DNA of 64,000 nucleotides, from the NCBI RefSeq assembly GCF_900111865.1, contig NZ_FOJS01000008.1, forward strand, positions 1-64,000, in the 5' to 3' direction. Position numbers and translations under genes: made by a program. Positions within the stretch are counted from its first letter, which is position 1; every line of letters starts with the position of its first letter. This stretch comes from Parageobacillus thermantarcticus (GTDB lineage Bacteria > Bacillota > Bacilli > Bacillales > Anoxybacillaceae). Shown here piece by piece: positions 15,985 to 25,739 of the stretch. The notes beneath the pieces were generated by a model. It was not told where the DNA came from. It saw only the letters and a list, made by a program, of their open reading frames with translations, and did no database searches.

Positions 15985-16962
15985 TTATGTGTCATGAGAA
16001 AGCCGTTTTTTCTCTTTTGGGTCGCGAAATTGGCTTTTAATGATTAAATATTGTTCAAGTTCCTTTACTAAGTGCAACAAAGCGGCCCGCTCCTCAAATT
16101 CTTCGCGCGTTTTTGGCAGAGGCATCGTTTCAAATCGCTTTTTCATATTTTGCAGTTCGCGGAGAAAGCGATACGCCGTATTTCCCGGATGAACGGCATC
16201 GCTTAATTTGTCGATAAAATCGGCAACGATGTTGCGTTGTTCTACTGTATACGTAAGCGATGTGACGAGCGGAAGCACTCGTTCGATAATTTCCAGCTGT
16301 TTCTCGCGCATTAAAAAATAATGGTAATATCCATCTTCATTTCGCAGCACATGATTTTCGACATTTCGCACCGCAAGCAGCTTTGCCTGTTGTAAAATAT
16401 CTCCTGCCAGCATCAATTCTTTCCCGTCCCAATCGGTTTCGTTTGTGCGCAAATAACGAACGATTTCCTTAAGAATGATGCGGAATAAATCTTCGACAAT
16501 GCGCTGATATTCCTTTAGCTGCTTTTCCACGCTTGGCATGTACATATTCATTAAAAGCGCAACGCTAATGCCGATGACAAGCAATAGCAGTTCATTGAAA
16601 ATAATCGACCATGTAAATTTCCCTGCTGCGTACAAATGGAGAATAATGACCGAGCTTGTCGCGATCCCTTCATTTACTTTTAACCATACTGTCGTCGGAA
16701 TAAAAAAGAGCAGCATTAACCCGACGGTGAACGGATAATATCCGATTCCTTGGAAAAAAATATACGAAAACAGCATCGCGACAACACATGCGACAAAACG
16801 CGCCCACGCGGCTTTTAACGATCTTTTTTTCGTCACTTGAACGCACAAAATCGTAATGATGCCGGCAGAGGCAAAATTATTTAATCCTGCTAACTGAGCG
16901 ATAAAAATCGAAAGCGCGGTGCCGATCGCCGTTTTTGCTGTGCGGTATCCTATTTTCAACAT
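15985..16962 (-). CDS. yqjA: YqjA-like aromatic acid exporter-family membrane protein
   Basis: This 325-residue protein has five or so membrane helices in the first 150 residues (from TAKTAIGTALSIFIAQL to LLLLVIGISVALLMNMY), then a helical cytoplasmic half. This is the DUF939/FUSC-like architecture annotated as putative aromatic acid exporter; the transport role is not proven. ATG 16962 follows GAAGGAAG; the start at 17001 has no site. The position next to the art genes matches B. subtilis. Confidence 0.82.
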   Translation of the reverse strand: MLKIGYRTAKTAIGTALSIFIAQLAGLNNFASAGIITILCVQVTKKRSLKAAWARFVACVVAMLFSYIFFQGIGYYPFTVGLMLLFFIPTTVWLKVNEGIATSSVIILHLYAAGKFTWSIIFNELLLLVIGISVALLMNMYMPSVEKQLKEYQRIVEDLFRIILKEIVRYLRTNETDWDGKELMLAGDILQQAKLLAVRNVENHVLRNEDGYYHYFLMREKQLEIIERVLPLVTSLTYTVEQRNIVADFIDKLSDAVHPGNTAYRFLRELQNMKKRFETMPLPKTREEFEERAALLHLVKELEQYLIIKSQFRDPKEKKRLSHDT

Positions 16963-16986
16963 ATCTTCCTTCTCCCGACCAAAATT

Positions 16987-17014
16987 AAAAAGATGATCCA
17001 AAGACCATCTTTTT
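16987..17014 (-). terminator. Terminator after artR
   Basis: The minus strand has a stem AAAAAGATG/CATCTTTTT, interrupted inside by GTC/GAT pairing with mismatch, and a loop TTTG, ending in TTTTTAATTTT. It separates the art operon from yqjA. Confidence 0.75.
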
Positions 17015-17025
17015 ATTGTACTTCA

Positions 17026-17748
17026 TTATAACATTTTTTCAAGAAATTCTTGAGCCCGCTTGCTTTTTGGGGAGGCAAAAAATTGTTGTGGCGGCGCGTC
17101 CTCAATAAGCTGACCGCCGTCTAAAAACAGCACTCGATCGGCGACTTCGCGGGCAAAGCCCATTTCATGCGTAACGATCGCCATCGTCATTCCCGTATGC
17201 GCGAGCGACTTCATTACTTCAAGCACTTCTTTGACCATTTCCGGGTCGAGCGCTGACGTCGGTTCATCAAACAGCATCACATCCGGCGACATGGCAAGCG
17301 CCCTTGCGATCGCCACGCGCTGCTTTTGCCCGCCCGACAGCCTGCTTGGATATTCGTCCGCCTTTTGTTCCAATCCAACCTTTTTCAGCAGTTCAATGCC
17401 TTTCGCCTCCGCTTCGGCTTTTGCCATTCCTTTGACTTTAATCGGCGCATACGTAACATTTTCAAGAACGGTCATATGCGGAAACAAATGGAAATGTTGA
17501 AACACCATGCCAACATGCTGGCGCACTTCCATAATGTTCGTTTTTTTGTCGGTAATCTCCTCGTTCCCAATCCAAATTCTTCCTTTTGTTGGCTCTTCCA
17601 ACAAGTTTAAACAGCGTAAAAACGTCGATTTTCCAGATCCAGACGGACCGATAATCGCTACTACTTCCCCTTGCTTAATCGTTGTCGTAATTCCTTTTAA
17701 TACTTCTAGTTTGCCAAACGATTTATGCAAATCCTCAACTTTAATCAC
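17026..17748 (-). CDS. artR: Amino-acid ABC transporter ATP-binding protein
   Basis: This 240-residue polar amino-acid importer ATPase has Walker [10 protein letters not shown] (residues 34-42), the Q-loop in [10 protein letters not shown], signature [15 protein letters not shown] and Walker [13 protein letters not shown]. The H-loop is VTHEMGF. The start is GTG 17748, overlapping the end of the permease gene by 8 bases. Order and similarity match ArtR (YqiZ) of the arginine-type transporter in B. subtilis. Exact substrate specificity cannot be read from the ATPase. Confidence 0.9.
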   Translation of the reverse strand: MIKVEDLHKSFGKLEVLKGITTTIKQGEVVAIIGPSGSGKSTFLRCLNLLEEPTKGRIWIGNEEITDKKTNIMEVRQHVGMVFQHFHLFPHMTVLENVTYAPIKVKGMAKAEAEAKGIELLKKVGLEQKADEYPSRLSGGQKQRVAIARALAMSPDVMLFDEPTSALDPEMVKEVLEVMKSLAHTGMTMAIVTHEMGFAREVADRVLFLDGGQLIEDAPPQQFFASPKSKRAQEFLEKML

Positions 17749-18412
17749 TTTTTCTCAATCTCCCTTCCAACGCTTTGCCAAGCAGCGTAAGAAGCATGAC
17801 TAAAACGTAATAAATAAGCCCGGCGATCAACAGCGGCTCAATATATCGATACACTTGTCCGCCGACGATATACGCGCGCCGCATGACATCCATCGCTCCA
17901 ATGACCGTAACGACGGCAGATTCTTTCGTCAACGTAATAAACTCGTTCATCAGCGCCGGCAAAATATTTTTTAACGCTTGCGGCAAAATAATATCGCGCA
18001 TCATCAGCTTATACGGAATGCCGAGCGCCAGCGCCGCTTCCCGCTGCCCTTTATCGACGGCCAAAATGCCGGCGCGGATAATTTCCGAAACATAGGCGGC
18101 AGAGTTTAACCCAAATGCGATGACCGCTGCGGGAAAAGCGTCAATTTCAAAGCCGGTAAGCTGCGGTATTCCGAAATAAATAAGGACAAGCTGCAACACA
18201 AGCGGCGTGCCGCGAAATACGGATGTATACGCATCGGCAAACCACGCCAACACTTTGATTCTGCCAATCTTCATTAACGCCAGCACAACGCCAAGCGCAA
18301 ATCCAAGCAATACCGCGAAAACAACGATTTTTAACGTGACAATAACTCCTTGTAATATGAATGGTATCGATGGAACGATCTGTGAAAAATCTAAATTCAC
18401 GCGCGCATTCAT
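17741..18412 (-). CDS. artQ: Amino-acid ABC transporter permease
   Basis: This is a 223-residue HisM/GlnP-type inner-membrane permease with about five helices and the EAA loop ([24 protein letters not shown]). The first helix follows [21 protein letters not shown]. The start is uncertain: GGAAGG abuts ATG 18412, so GTG 18400 ([14 protein letters not shown]), 12 bases from the site, matches the family N-terminus at least as well. It works with ArtP and ArtR to import a cationic or polar amino acid. Confidence 0.88.
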   Translation of the reverse strand: MNARVNLDFSQIVPSIPFILQGVIVTLKIVVFAVLLGFALGVVLALMKIGRIKVLAWFADAYTSVFRGTPLVLQLVLIYFGIPQLTGFEIDAFPAAVIAFGLNSAAYVSEIIRAGILAVDKGQREAALALGIPYKLMMRDIILPQALKNILPALMNEFITLTKESAVVTVIGAMDVMRRAYIVGGQVYRYIEPLLIAGLIYYVLVMLLTLLGKALEGRLRKSD

Positions 18413-18436
18413 CCTTCCTTGCGACATAGTGAAAAC

Positions 18437-18466
18437 GTTCAAAAAGGAAATCTCTCCTTTTTGAAC
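18437..18466 (-). other. Stable hairpin between artP and artQ
   Basis: A 12-bp perfect stem (GTTCAAAAAGGA/TCCTTTTTGAAC) with a 6-base loop has no proper T run after it. It may protect the artP message or partly stop transcription, giving more binding protein than permease. Confidence 0.6.
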
Positions 18467-18475
18467 GCGTAGTGA

Positions 18476-19255
18476 TTATTGGTCAAACCATTTTTTAATC
18501 AGTTTATCGACTTCGCCGTTTTTCATTTTTTCTTGCAATACTTTGTTAAACTCATCGCGAAGCTTGCTGCCTTTCGGGAAGGCGATGGCAGAGCCTGCTT
18601 CTTGTTCATTTGTCGGAATCGTATGCCCTTCTAGTTTGCCGTTGCTCGTTTTCAAATATCCTTTTGCCACCGTATCTTCAATAATTGCCGCATCAAAGCG
18701 CCCTGATTGAATCTCTTGAATTAATTCCGGAATGCGGTTGCGGCTTTCCAGTTTCATGTCCACCGTCTTGGCAATTTTTTTCGCTTCTCCTTCCTGAATC
18801 GAACCAGTTTGAACCCCGACCGTTTTTCCTTTTAAGTCTTTCACCGTTTTTATGCCGCTTCCTTTTTTGGAAACAATCATGTTCCGCGATACATAATACA
18901 CGTCCGAGAAATCAACGTTTTTCTTGCGATCTTCCGTCGGCGTCATTCCCGCCAACACAAAATCGACTTTTCCCGACTGCAATGCCGGAATTAACCCGGT
19001 AAAGTCCATATCGACAATTTCAAATTCGTATCCTAGTTCTTTCGTGATCATCTTCGCCAAATCGACGTCAAATCCGATAATTTCATTGCCTTTCGCGGTG
19101 TCGATATACTCAAATGGCGGGTAATCGGCGGAAGTTCCCATTTTTAGCACTTTCTTTTGCGCTCCGCTCTCGTTCTTTTCTTCGCCCCCTCCACAGGCGG
19201 AAAGCAAGCCAATAAGTAGAATGCTAGAAACCAATAACGATAATAGCTTTTTCAT
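18476..19255 (-). CDS. artP: Amino-acid ABC transporter substrate-binding lipoprotein
   Basis: This 259-residue extracellular binding protein begins MKKLLSLLVSSILLIGLLSAC: a lipoprotein signal with lipobox LSAC, so it is membrane-anchored. The mature part is a type-2 periplasmic-binding fold of the amino-acid family (MGTSADYPPFEYID, GFDVDLAKMI, GMTPTEDRKKNVDFSDVYY). B. subtilis ArtP binds arginine; the same ligand is likely but not shown. As first gene of artP-artQ-artR it is followed by a stable intergenic hairpin. Confidence 0.9.
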   Translation of the reverse strand: MKKLLSLLVSSILLIGLLSACGGGEEKNESGAQKKVLKMGTSADYPPFEYIDTAKGNEIIGFDVDLAKMITKELGYEFEIVDMDFTGLIPALQSGKVDFVLAGMTPTEDRKKNVDFSDVYYVSRNMIVSKKGSGIKTVKDLKGKTVGVQTGSIQEGEAKKIAKTVDMKLESRNRIPELIQEIQSGRFDAAIIEDTVAKGYLKTSNGKLEGHTIPTNEQEAGSAIAFPKGSKLRDEFNKVLQEKMKNGEVDKLIKKWFDQ

Positions 19256-19300
19256 CCGATGTCTCTCCCTCTCTATTTTAAAAATTAAATAATTTTTATA

Positions 19301-19328
19301 ATATTAGTTAAAGATTAGCAAGATGCAA
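19301..19328 (-). promoter_or_regulatory. Possible artP promoter
   Basis: On the minus strand TTGCAT (19323-19328) and TAATAT (19301-19306) are 16 bases apart in a very A/T-rich 297-base gap. The rest of the gap (19330-19445) shows no gene. Confidence 0.4.
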
Positions 19329-19447
19329 TTCGTTTTTGAATATATATTCTATGTTTCGTATATTAACACATATCACAATCATCATGCAATCCATTTTATT
19401 ATAAATAAATCATTTTTATTTTTTGAAAATAACAACAAATAAATAAC

Positions 19448-19476
19448 AGGGTGTCCCGAAAGTGATGGGACACCCT
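19448..19476. terminator. Hairpin in the brxB-artP gap
   Basis: A 10-bp perfect stem AGGGTGTCCC/GGGACACCCT has a 9-base loop. On the minus strand it is followed by GTTATTTATTTG. It is probably the terminator of brxB, about 75 bases after its stop codon, though the T run is broken. Confidence 0.45.
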
Positions 19477-19552
19477 TCTGTGCTACTGTATATGTGTATC
19501 GAACAATAAGAGAAAACCTATCGTTTGTGGCCCAACAGCCTTTTGAGCCTTG

Positions 19553-19984
19553 TTATACTTCATCGCAATATTGATCAAACGCCGCCTGCAGCTTTTGCAC
19601 GACTTCGATCGGCTCATGCCCTTCAATTTCGTGGCGATGAATCATCATGCAAAGCTTACCGTCTTTTAAAAGCGCGAACGATGGGGAAGAAGGTGGCTGC
19701 CCTTCAAAATATTCGCGCGCTCGTGCTGTCGCCTCTTTATCTTGCCCGGCAAATACGGTGACAAGATGGTCCGGACGTTTGTCATAATGAATCGCATGCG
19801 CCGCCGCAGGACGGGCGATGCCGCCGGCGCAGCCGCATACCGAATTAATCATCACAAGCGTTGTGCCTGGACGCTTGAATGCGGCGTCGACTTCTTCAGG
19901 AGTGCGCAATTCTTCAAAGCCAGCTTCGACGATCTCGCGGCGCGATTGCTCGACAATATCATTGTAAAGTGGAAATTGGAACAT
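19553..19984 (-). CDS. brxB: Bacilliredoxin BrxB (YqiW)
   Basis: This 143-residue thioredoxin-fold protein of the YphP/YqiW family has the active-site Cys-Gly-Cys in [14 protein letters not shown] (about residues 51-53). It removes bacillithiol from proteins after oxidative stress. The start is ATG 19984, 8 bases after GAGGAGG; the GTG at 19993 overlaps that site. It lies between the art and mut genes, as yqiW lies near art in B. subtilis, and appears to be its own unit. Confidence 0.92.
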   Translation of the reverse strand: MFQFPLYNDIVEQSRREIVEAGFEELRTPEEVDAAFKRPGTTLVMINSVCGCAGGIARPAAAHAIHYDKRPDHLVTVFAGQDKEATARAREYFEGQPPSSPSFALLKDGKLCMMIHRHEIEGHEPIEVVQKLQAAFDQYCDEV

Positions 19985-20021
19985 CGCATACACCTCCTCT
20001 TTTATATCGTATCACATTTCT

Positions 20022-21125
20022 TTACGATTCCCTACTCTCATACACTTGAATAAGCTCTCGAACTGCGGAAGTGACCGACTGCCTTCCGGAAATGACGTTA
20101 TTTTCAATGATCGGCAGCTTTTCTTTCACCGCGGGATGGGAAAAGAAGCTCGTTTCTAAATAATCTTTAATCATCGAATAAATCCAATCTTTTTGCTGGT
20201 GGCGCCGGCGCATGTCAAACACGCCAGACCGTTTTGTCGTTTCCACAAATTTCTCAATGACACGCCAAATTTCTTCGATTCCTTCTCCCAAAAGCGCCGA
20301 GCACGTATACGCCTTTGTCTCCCATCCCGGCGTTGCCGGCCGTAAATAATGGAGAAATTGATTATATTCTTTTTGCGCAGCCAATGCTTTTGGCTTATTG
20401 TCCCCATCCGCCTTGTTGATGACGATCGCGTCCGTTAATTCCATAATTCCGCGTTTCATTCCTTGCAGTTCGTCTCCAGCTCCTGTTAAAACAAGCATTA
20501 AAAAGAAATCGACCATGCTGCGCACGACAAACTCGCTTTGCCCGACGCCGACCGTTTCCACTAAAATAATGTCATATCCTGCCGCTTCGCAAAGCATCAT
20601 CGTCTCGCGCGTTTTCCGATGCACGCCGCCGAGCGTTCCTCCCGATGGCGATGGTCGGATAAAGGCGCGCGGATGGCGGGCTAGCGTTTCCATCCGCGTT
20701 TTATCCCCGAGAATGCTGCCGCCCGTCAACGAGCTGCTCGGATCGACGGCTAAGACGGCAACGCGATGCCCTCGTTCGCATAAAAACGTGCCGAACGCTT
20801 CAATAAACGTGCTCTTTCCTGCTCCCGGCACACCGGTGATGCCGATGCGGACCGACTTTCCGACATGCGGAAGCAGCTCGTTTAATACTTGCTGGGCGAT
20901 GTCCATATGCTTTGCCGCGTTGCTTTCAACAAGCGTAATTGCCTGCGCCAAAATCGTGCGGTCATTGTTTAACACGCCTTCGACATATTCTTTTACCGAC
21001 CGCTCTTTCCGCTTCACCCAACGTTTGGGCGAAGCGGAGGCGGCAGCTTTCACATAAGCAGTCGCGAACTCATTTTCTCTCTCTTTTTCCACCCATTCAG
21101 GGCGATGCGTTCGTTCGCCGTTCAT
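20022..21125 (-). CDS. meaB: MeaB-type GTPase, methylmalonyl-CoA mutase chaperone
   Basis: This 367-residue G3E-family GTPase has a P-loop GVPGAGKST (about residue 100), a switch region [29 protein letters not shown] and the guanine motif NKADGD. MeaB protects and reloads adenosylcobalamin in the mutase. ATG 21125 overlaps the mutB stop by 4 bases (ATGA), so the two are translationally coupled. Older annotations call this family ArgK or LAO/AO transport ATPase. The mutase context supports the chaperone role. Confidence 0.92.
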   Translation of the reverse strand: MNGERTHRPEWVEKERENEFATAYVKAAASASPKRWVKRKERSVKEYVEGVLNNDRTILAQAITLVESNAAKHMDIAQQVLNELLPHVGKSVRIGITGVPGAGKSTFIEAFGTFLCERGHRVAVLAVDPSSSLTGGSILGDKTRMETLARHPRAFIRPSPSGGTLGGVHRKTRETMMLCEAAGYDIILVETVGVGQSEFVVRSMVDFFLMLVLTGAGDELQGMKRGIMELTDAIVINKADGDNKPKALAAQKEYNQFLHYLRPATPGWETKAYTCSALLGEGIEEIWRVIEKFVETTKRSGVFDMRRRHQQKDWIYSMIKDYLETSFFSHPAVKEKLPIIENNVISGRQSVTSAVRELIQVYESRES

Positions 21126-23317
21126 TGGCTCACTTCCTCGTAACCGAGACGTTTATAAATTTCTTCAAGCACTTTTTCGGCAGCTGCTGGAATCACTGTT
21201 CCCGGCCCGAAAATGGCAGATGCGCCGTGTTGGTAAAGAAACTCATAATCTTGCGGCGGAATGACGCCTCCGACGACAACGATGATATCTTCACGGCCAA
21301 GCTTGCGCAGTTCTTCCACCAACTGCGGCAACAACGTTTTATGCCCGCCGGCGAGCGAGCTAATGCCAACGACATGGACGTCGTTTTCGACCGCCTGGCG
21401 CGCCGTTTCTTCCGGCGTTTGGAACAGCGGGCCGATGTCAACGTCAAAGCCTAAATCGGCAAACGCCGTCGCGATCACTTTCGCCCCGCGGTCATGACCG
21501 TCCTGGCCCATTTTTGCGATCATAATCCGCGGGCGGCGTCCCTCCAATTCATAAAATTCATCGGTCATTTTCTTGACGCGCTCAAATTGCTCTTCGTTTT
21601 GAAATTCGGAACTGTACACGCCGCTAATCGAGCGGATTACCGCTTTATGGCGCTTCGCTACTTTTTCAATCGCGTACGAAATTTCGCCTAATGTCGCGCG
21701 GACGCGCGCTGCCTGCACGGCTAATTCAAGCAAGTTTCCTTCTCCCGTTTCCGTCGCTCTCGTAATCGCGTCAAGCGCTTCTTGCACTTTTTGCTCATCG
21801 CGAGAGGCGCGCAGCTGTTTTAATCTTTCAATCTGGCGCATCCGCACCGCCGTATTGTCGACTTCTAAAATTTCGATCGGCTCTTCTTTTTCCGGACGAT
21901 ATTTGTTGACGCCGATGATCGTTTCCGCACCGGAATCGATTCTTGCTTGGCGCCTTGCCGCCGCTTCTTCAATGCGCATTTTCGGGATCCCTGTTTCAAT
22001 CGCTTTCGCCATGCCGCCAAGGCTTTCGATTTCTTCAATGTGCTTCCACGCGCGGTTCATTAATTCGTTCGTTAACGTCTCGACGTAATAGGAGCCAGCC
22101 CACGGGTCAATGACGTTGCAAATCCCTGTTTCATCTTGCAAGTAAAGCTGCGTATTGCGGGCGATGCGCGCCGAAAAATCGGTTGGCAGCGCAATCGCTT
22201 CATCAAGCGCGTTCGTGTGGAGCGACTGCGTATGACCAAGCGCAGCGGCATGCGCTTCGATCAACGTGCGCACGACATTGTTAAACGGGTCCTGTTCGGT
22301 CAAGCTCCACCCCGATGTTTGCGAATGTGTCCGCAATGCGAGCGATTTCGGGTTTTTCGGGTTGAACGTTTTCATCATTTTCGCCCACATGATGCGCGCT
22401 GCGCGCAGCTTCGCGACTTCCATGAAATAGTTCATGCCGATCGCCCAGAAAAACGATAATCTCGGCGCGAACGAGTCAATGTCGATTCCCGCCTTTAATC
22501 CTGTGCGAACGTATTCCAATCCGTCAGCGAGCGTATACGCCAATTCGATATCGGCCGGCGCCCCCGCTTCTTGCATATGGTAGCCGGAAATGCTGATGCT
22601 GTTGAACTTTGGCATATATTTGGACGTATACTCAAAAATATCCGCAATAATGCGCATCGACGTTTCCGGCGGGTAAATATACGTGTTGCGCACCATATAT
22701 TCTTTTAAAATATCGTTTTGAATCGTACCGGAAAGTTTGTCTTGCGTGACACCTTGCTCTTCCGCCGTGACGATGTAAAACGCCATAATCGGCAGCACCG
22801 CGCCGTTCATCGTCATCGACACCGACATTTGGTCAAGCGGAATGCCATCAAACAAAATTTTCATATCTAACACTGAATCGATTGCCACCCCCGCTTTGCC
22901 GACGTCGCCGACGACGCGCGGATGGTCGGAATCATAGCCGCGGTGGGTCGCAAGGTCAAAGGCGACGGACAGTCCCTTTTGCCCCATCGCCAAATTGCGG
23001 CGGTAAAATGCATTGCTCTCTTCCGCTGTCGAAAATCCCGCATATTGCCGGATCGTCCACGGCCGATTCACATACATCGACGGATACGGGCCGCGCAAAT
23101 ACGGAGGGATTCCCGGCATATAATCAAGAAAGTCAAAACCTTCGATATCTTTTTTCGTATAAAGCGGTTGAATGGCGATGTGCTCATTTGTTTGAAACAG
23201 CAAGTCATCGATCGACGCGCGCACCTTTTCTTCGATCGCCCGCTTCCATTGTTGTTCATCCACCGTTTTTTCCGGCATGCACAACGAAACGTTCGCAAAA
23301 TCGATTTTTCTACTCAT
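21122..23317 (-). CDS. mutB: Methylmalonyl-CoA mutase, catalytic large subunit
   Basis: This 731-residue adenosylcobalamin enzyme converts (R)-methylmalonyl-CoA to succinyl-CoA. The N-terminal TIM barrel includes [18 protein letters not shown] and [19 protein letters not shown]. The C-terminal cobalamin domain (about residues 595-725) has the B12-ligand motif DGHDRGAKV (DxHxxG) and later SSLAGGH and [11 protein letters not shown] 23317 follows GGGGGTGG by 6 bases; a TTG one codon earlier is less likely. It overlaps mutA by 8 bases. Confidence 0.95.
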   Translation of the reverse strand: MSRKIDFANVSLCMPEKTVDEQQWKRAIEEKVRASIDDLLFQTNEHIAIQPLYTKKDIEGFDFLDYMPGIPPYLRGPYPSMYVNRPWTIRQYAGFSTAEESNAFYRRNLAMGQKGLSVAFDLATHRGYDSDHPRVVGDVGKAGVAIDSVLDMKILFDGIPLDQMSVSMTMNGAVLPIMAFYIVTAEEQGVTQDKLSGTIQNDILKEYMVRNTYIYPPETSMRIIADIFEYTSKYMPKFNSISISGYHMQEAGAPADIELAYTLADGLEYVRTGLKAGIDIDSFAPRLSFFWAIGMNYFMEVAKLRAARIMWAKMMKTFNPKNPKSLALRTHSQTSGWSLTEQDPFNNVVRTLIEAHAAALGHTQSLHTNALDEAIALPTDFSARIARNTQLYLQDETGICNVIDPWAGSYYVETLTNELMNRAWKHIEEIESLGGMAKAIETGIPKMRIEEAAARRQARIDSGAETIIGVNKYRPEKEEPIEILEVDNTAVRMRQIERLKQLRASRDEQKVQEALDAITRATETGEGNLLELAVQAARVRATLGEISYAIEKVAKRHKAVIRSISGVYSSEFQNEEQFERVKKMTDEFYELEGRRPRIMIAKMGQDGHDRGAKVIATAFADLGFDVDIGPLFQTPEETARQAVENDVHVVGISSLAGGHKTLLPQLVEELRKLGREDIIVVVGGVIPPQDYEFLYQHGASAIFGPGTVIPAAAEKVLEEIYKRLGYEEVSQ

Positions 23318-25355
23318 CAAGGGCCACCCCCATCTCTTTCATGAACGAGACAATCGTTTCATAACAATTAGAACCGATATGGATAAATCCATCGACCCCA
23401 GCCTCGATGAAAGTCTGTTCGACATCCGCCGGCTGTTTTCCAGCGACATACAGCTTGGCATTCGGCTTTGCCTGTTTGAACGCTTTCGCGATCGCTGGAA
23501 CCATATTCGTGTAGCTTTCATCCGAGCCGCAAATAATATAATGCGTACCGTTTGCTTCCAGAGCTCCGGACACCGCTTCCTCCGCGGTATGATATCCTTC
23601 GCTTTTAGCCACAGCCACGCCGCCGGCTTCAAAAAAGCCGGTGATAAAATCAGCGCGTGTTTTATAGTTTGGAATCGAGCCAATGTTAATCAAATGCACC
23701 GTCGGACGCGCTCCATGTTTTTCCAAATGCACTTCCGCAGCTTTGCGCAGCTGTTCAAACGATTCGGCAAGGCGCCATTGTTGAATCGGTTTAACATTTA
23801 TAGACGCTTCGTCTGCTTTTAATGCCGCTTCGATTTCCTGAGCGGTTGCTCGGCGAACTGCCATAAAAATCGCTGTTTCGATCCAGCGGTTTTCCCGGAA
23901 TCCCGCTTGCAGCTGGGCGACATTTTCTTCGTCAACCTTTGAAAATGGGAAGGCTTTTTCGCTGCCTTTGTTCGCTTTTTGTATAGGCGCTTCCGCTAAG
24001 TTGGCATAAAAATTCGTTCCGACGATTTTTTCTTTTCGCTTTTTTACATTATCCTTCCGCTGCTTGGCAACATTTTCCACTTCCGCTTGCACAAATCCGT
24101 CTTGAAGCGCTTTCACAATGCCGCCCTTTCCTTCGATTTGCTGGAACAGCTTCCACGTTTTCTCCGCTACTTGCGCCGTCAACGTTTCCACATAGTACGA
24201 ACCGCCGGCTGGGTCAATGACATTCGCGATATGCGCTTCTTCCAACAAAATCAACTGTGTGTTGCGGGCGATTCTCCGTGAAAATTCATCAGCTGGTCCG
24301 ATCGCCTCATCAAATGGAGAAACGTGGAGGCTATCGGCGCCGCCGATCGTCGCGGCAAACGCTTCCGCCGCCGCGCGCAGCATGTTGACATACGGATCAT
24401 AAATCGTTTTCGTAAAATAAGATGTGCGCGCATGCATCGCGATTTTTTGCGCTGACTCGCTGCCGCCGAACGCCTGCACAATGTTCGCCCACACAAGCCT
24501 TGCCGCGCGAAGCTTTGCAATTTCCATAAAAAAGTTCGAACCAACCGCAAACGAAAATTGGATTTGCGACGCGACATCATCGATCGCCAATCCTCTATCT
24601 AAACACGCATTGATATATTCGACCGCTGTCGCAAACGCAAACGCTAATTCTTGAACGGCGTTCGCCCCGCCGTTATGATACGGCTCACCGCGGACGATGA
24701 TCGTTTTGACGTGCGGCATATTATTTTTGGCCCATTTCGCCACATCCGCCATCACGTCATACGATGACGCAAGCGAGAATGAGAGATGCCCTGTTTCTGC
24801 CAGCGTACCGATAGGATCCATCCCGATCGTTCCGCGCACCGCTGCAAACGGCATTTGCCGTTTTCGCAAATAAGCGGCAAACAGCGCCAAAAAGGAAAGC
24901 GATTGTGCCCCAGCGTCGACGCGAAGCGAATATTTATCTAAAGAAATATCGGAAAACATTGCTTCCATATCATCAAGCGATATCACTGGAAACCCTAACC
25001 GTTCCAACACGATATGGATTTCTGTTTGCCCTCTTGCCAAATCATGCTTGACGATCTCGTTCCATTCTTGCGGACTGGTTGCGGAAATTTCTTGGCTTAC
25101 TTTCCAAGGCTCTTGAATATAGCCGTTTGGCCTAGTGCCGCGGACATAGCCCGGAAACCCCGGATACTGTTCGACATGTGTAAGCGACTCTATGTCACGG
25201 CGCGTATAAATGGGTTTAATCGTGATATTTTCATATGTAGTCGAATACAATTTTTCGAACGGTTTTCCTTTTAACGACTTTTCCACTTCCTGTTTCCACT
25301 CCGCGAAGCTTGGAATGGGAAACGTCATATTTTTCATCTTCGAAATATCACTCAC
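23310..25355 (-). CDS. mutA: Methylmalonyl-CoA mutase, small (beta) subunit
   Basis: This 681-residue partner subunit is homologous to MutB along its length: [20 protein letters not shown] at the start, barrel in the middle, degenerate B12 domain at the end. The DxHxxG motif is absent: the corresponding segment reads [12 protein letters not shown], so it should not bind cobalamin. This is the rule for heterodimeric mutases. GTG 25355 is chosen because GGGGGAG precedes it; the frame extends to 25469 without a ribosome site. First gene of mutA-mutB-meaB. Confidence 0.92.
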   Translation of the reverse strand: MSDISKMKNMTFPIPSFAEWKQEVEKSLKGKPFEKLYSTTYENITIKPIYTRRDIESLTHVEQYPGFPGYVRGTRPNGYIQEPWKVSQEISATSPQEWNEIVKHDLARGQTEIHIVLERLGFPVISLDDMEAMFSDISLDKYSLRVDAGAQSLSFLALFAAYLRKRQMPFAAVRGTIGMDPIGTLAETGHLSFSLASSYDVMADVAKWAKNNMPHVKTIIVRGEPYHNGGANAVQELAFAFATAVEYINACLDRGLAIDDVASQIQFSFAVGSNFFMEIAKLRAARLVWANIVQAFGGSESAQKIAMHARTSYFTKTIYDPYVNMLRAAAEAFAATIGGADSLHVSPFDEAIGPADEFSRRIARNTQLILLEEAHIANVIDPAGGSYYVETLTAQVAEKTWKLFQQIEGKGGIVKALQDGFVQAEVENVAKQRKDNVKKRKEKIVGTNFYANLAEAPIQKANKGSEKAFPFSKVDEENVAQLQAGFRENRWIETAIFMAVRRATAQEIEAALKADEASINVKPIQQWRLAESFEQLRKAAEVHLEKHGARPTVHLINIGSIPNYKTRADFITGFFEAGGVAVAKSEGYHTAEEAVSGALEANGTHYIICGSDESYTNMVPAIAKAFKQAKPNAKLYVAGKQPADVEQTFIEAGVDGFIHIGSNCYETIVSFMKEMGVALDE

Positions 25356-25456
25356 TATGTTCTCCCCCTTTTCAGCGCTTTCCCCCATCCATAAGAAACC
25401 GCTTTCTTTTGTACTTTTAAAAATATTGCGGATATTTTTATTGTAGTATATATTGC

Positions 25457-25702
25457 ATGGTTCTAGCAATGAAGAAAACAGAATCTGTTTCTAATATAAA
25501 CCACAATGAAAAATTTTATCTGTATGAACGGTTTGGAGTCCAAGAGTATTGGATTGTAGACCTTGCTCATCAAACGATTGAAATATATGGATTAATGGAT
25601 AGCAAGTTTTCCAAAAGAAATGTATTTGGAAAAAACAGTACGCTTACCTCTTTCGTTTTTCCTGAATTAACGATCGATTTGCGGAATATATTCACATCAT
25701 AA
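25457..25702 (+). pseudogene. Uma2-family endonuclease-like remnant (C-terminal part)
   Basis: The frame from about 25500 encodes EKFYLYERFGVQEYWIVDL and a following beta-rich tail, the typical C-terminal half of Uma2 (DUF820) proteins. The preceding family segment with EVLSPST and the metal-binding Asp/Glu is missing, and the first dozen residues do not resemble the family. No ribosome site precedes the ATG at 25457. I read it as a decayed fragment between mutA and the bkd operon. Confidence 0.65.
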
Positions 25703-25736
25703 CACCCCCGCCGTATACGAAATAACGGCGGGGGTG
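25703..25736. terminator. Strong GC hairpin after bkdB and the Uma2 remnant
   Basis: A 12-bp perfect stem CACCCCCGCCGT/ACGGCGGGGGTG has a 10-base loop between two convergent stop codons. Neither strand has a proper T run, so it may act as a 3' message stabiliser or an inefficient terminator. Confidence 0.5.
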
Positions 25737-25739
25737 CCA

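Noticed and set aside
19448-19476. AGGGTGTCCC inverted repeat as an insertion-sequence end
   Set aside because: There is no second copy at a suitable distance and no direct repeat; it fits better as a terminator hairpin. A short GGGTGTCCC near 63029 is unaccompanied by other similarity.
20398-21057. 219-codon plus-strand frame
   Set aside because: Antisense shadow of meaB.
25703-25736. GC-rich hairpin as a standard terminator
   Set aside because: The stem is strong but neither strand has a T run; kept only with moderate confidence.
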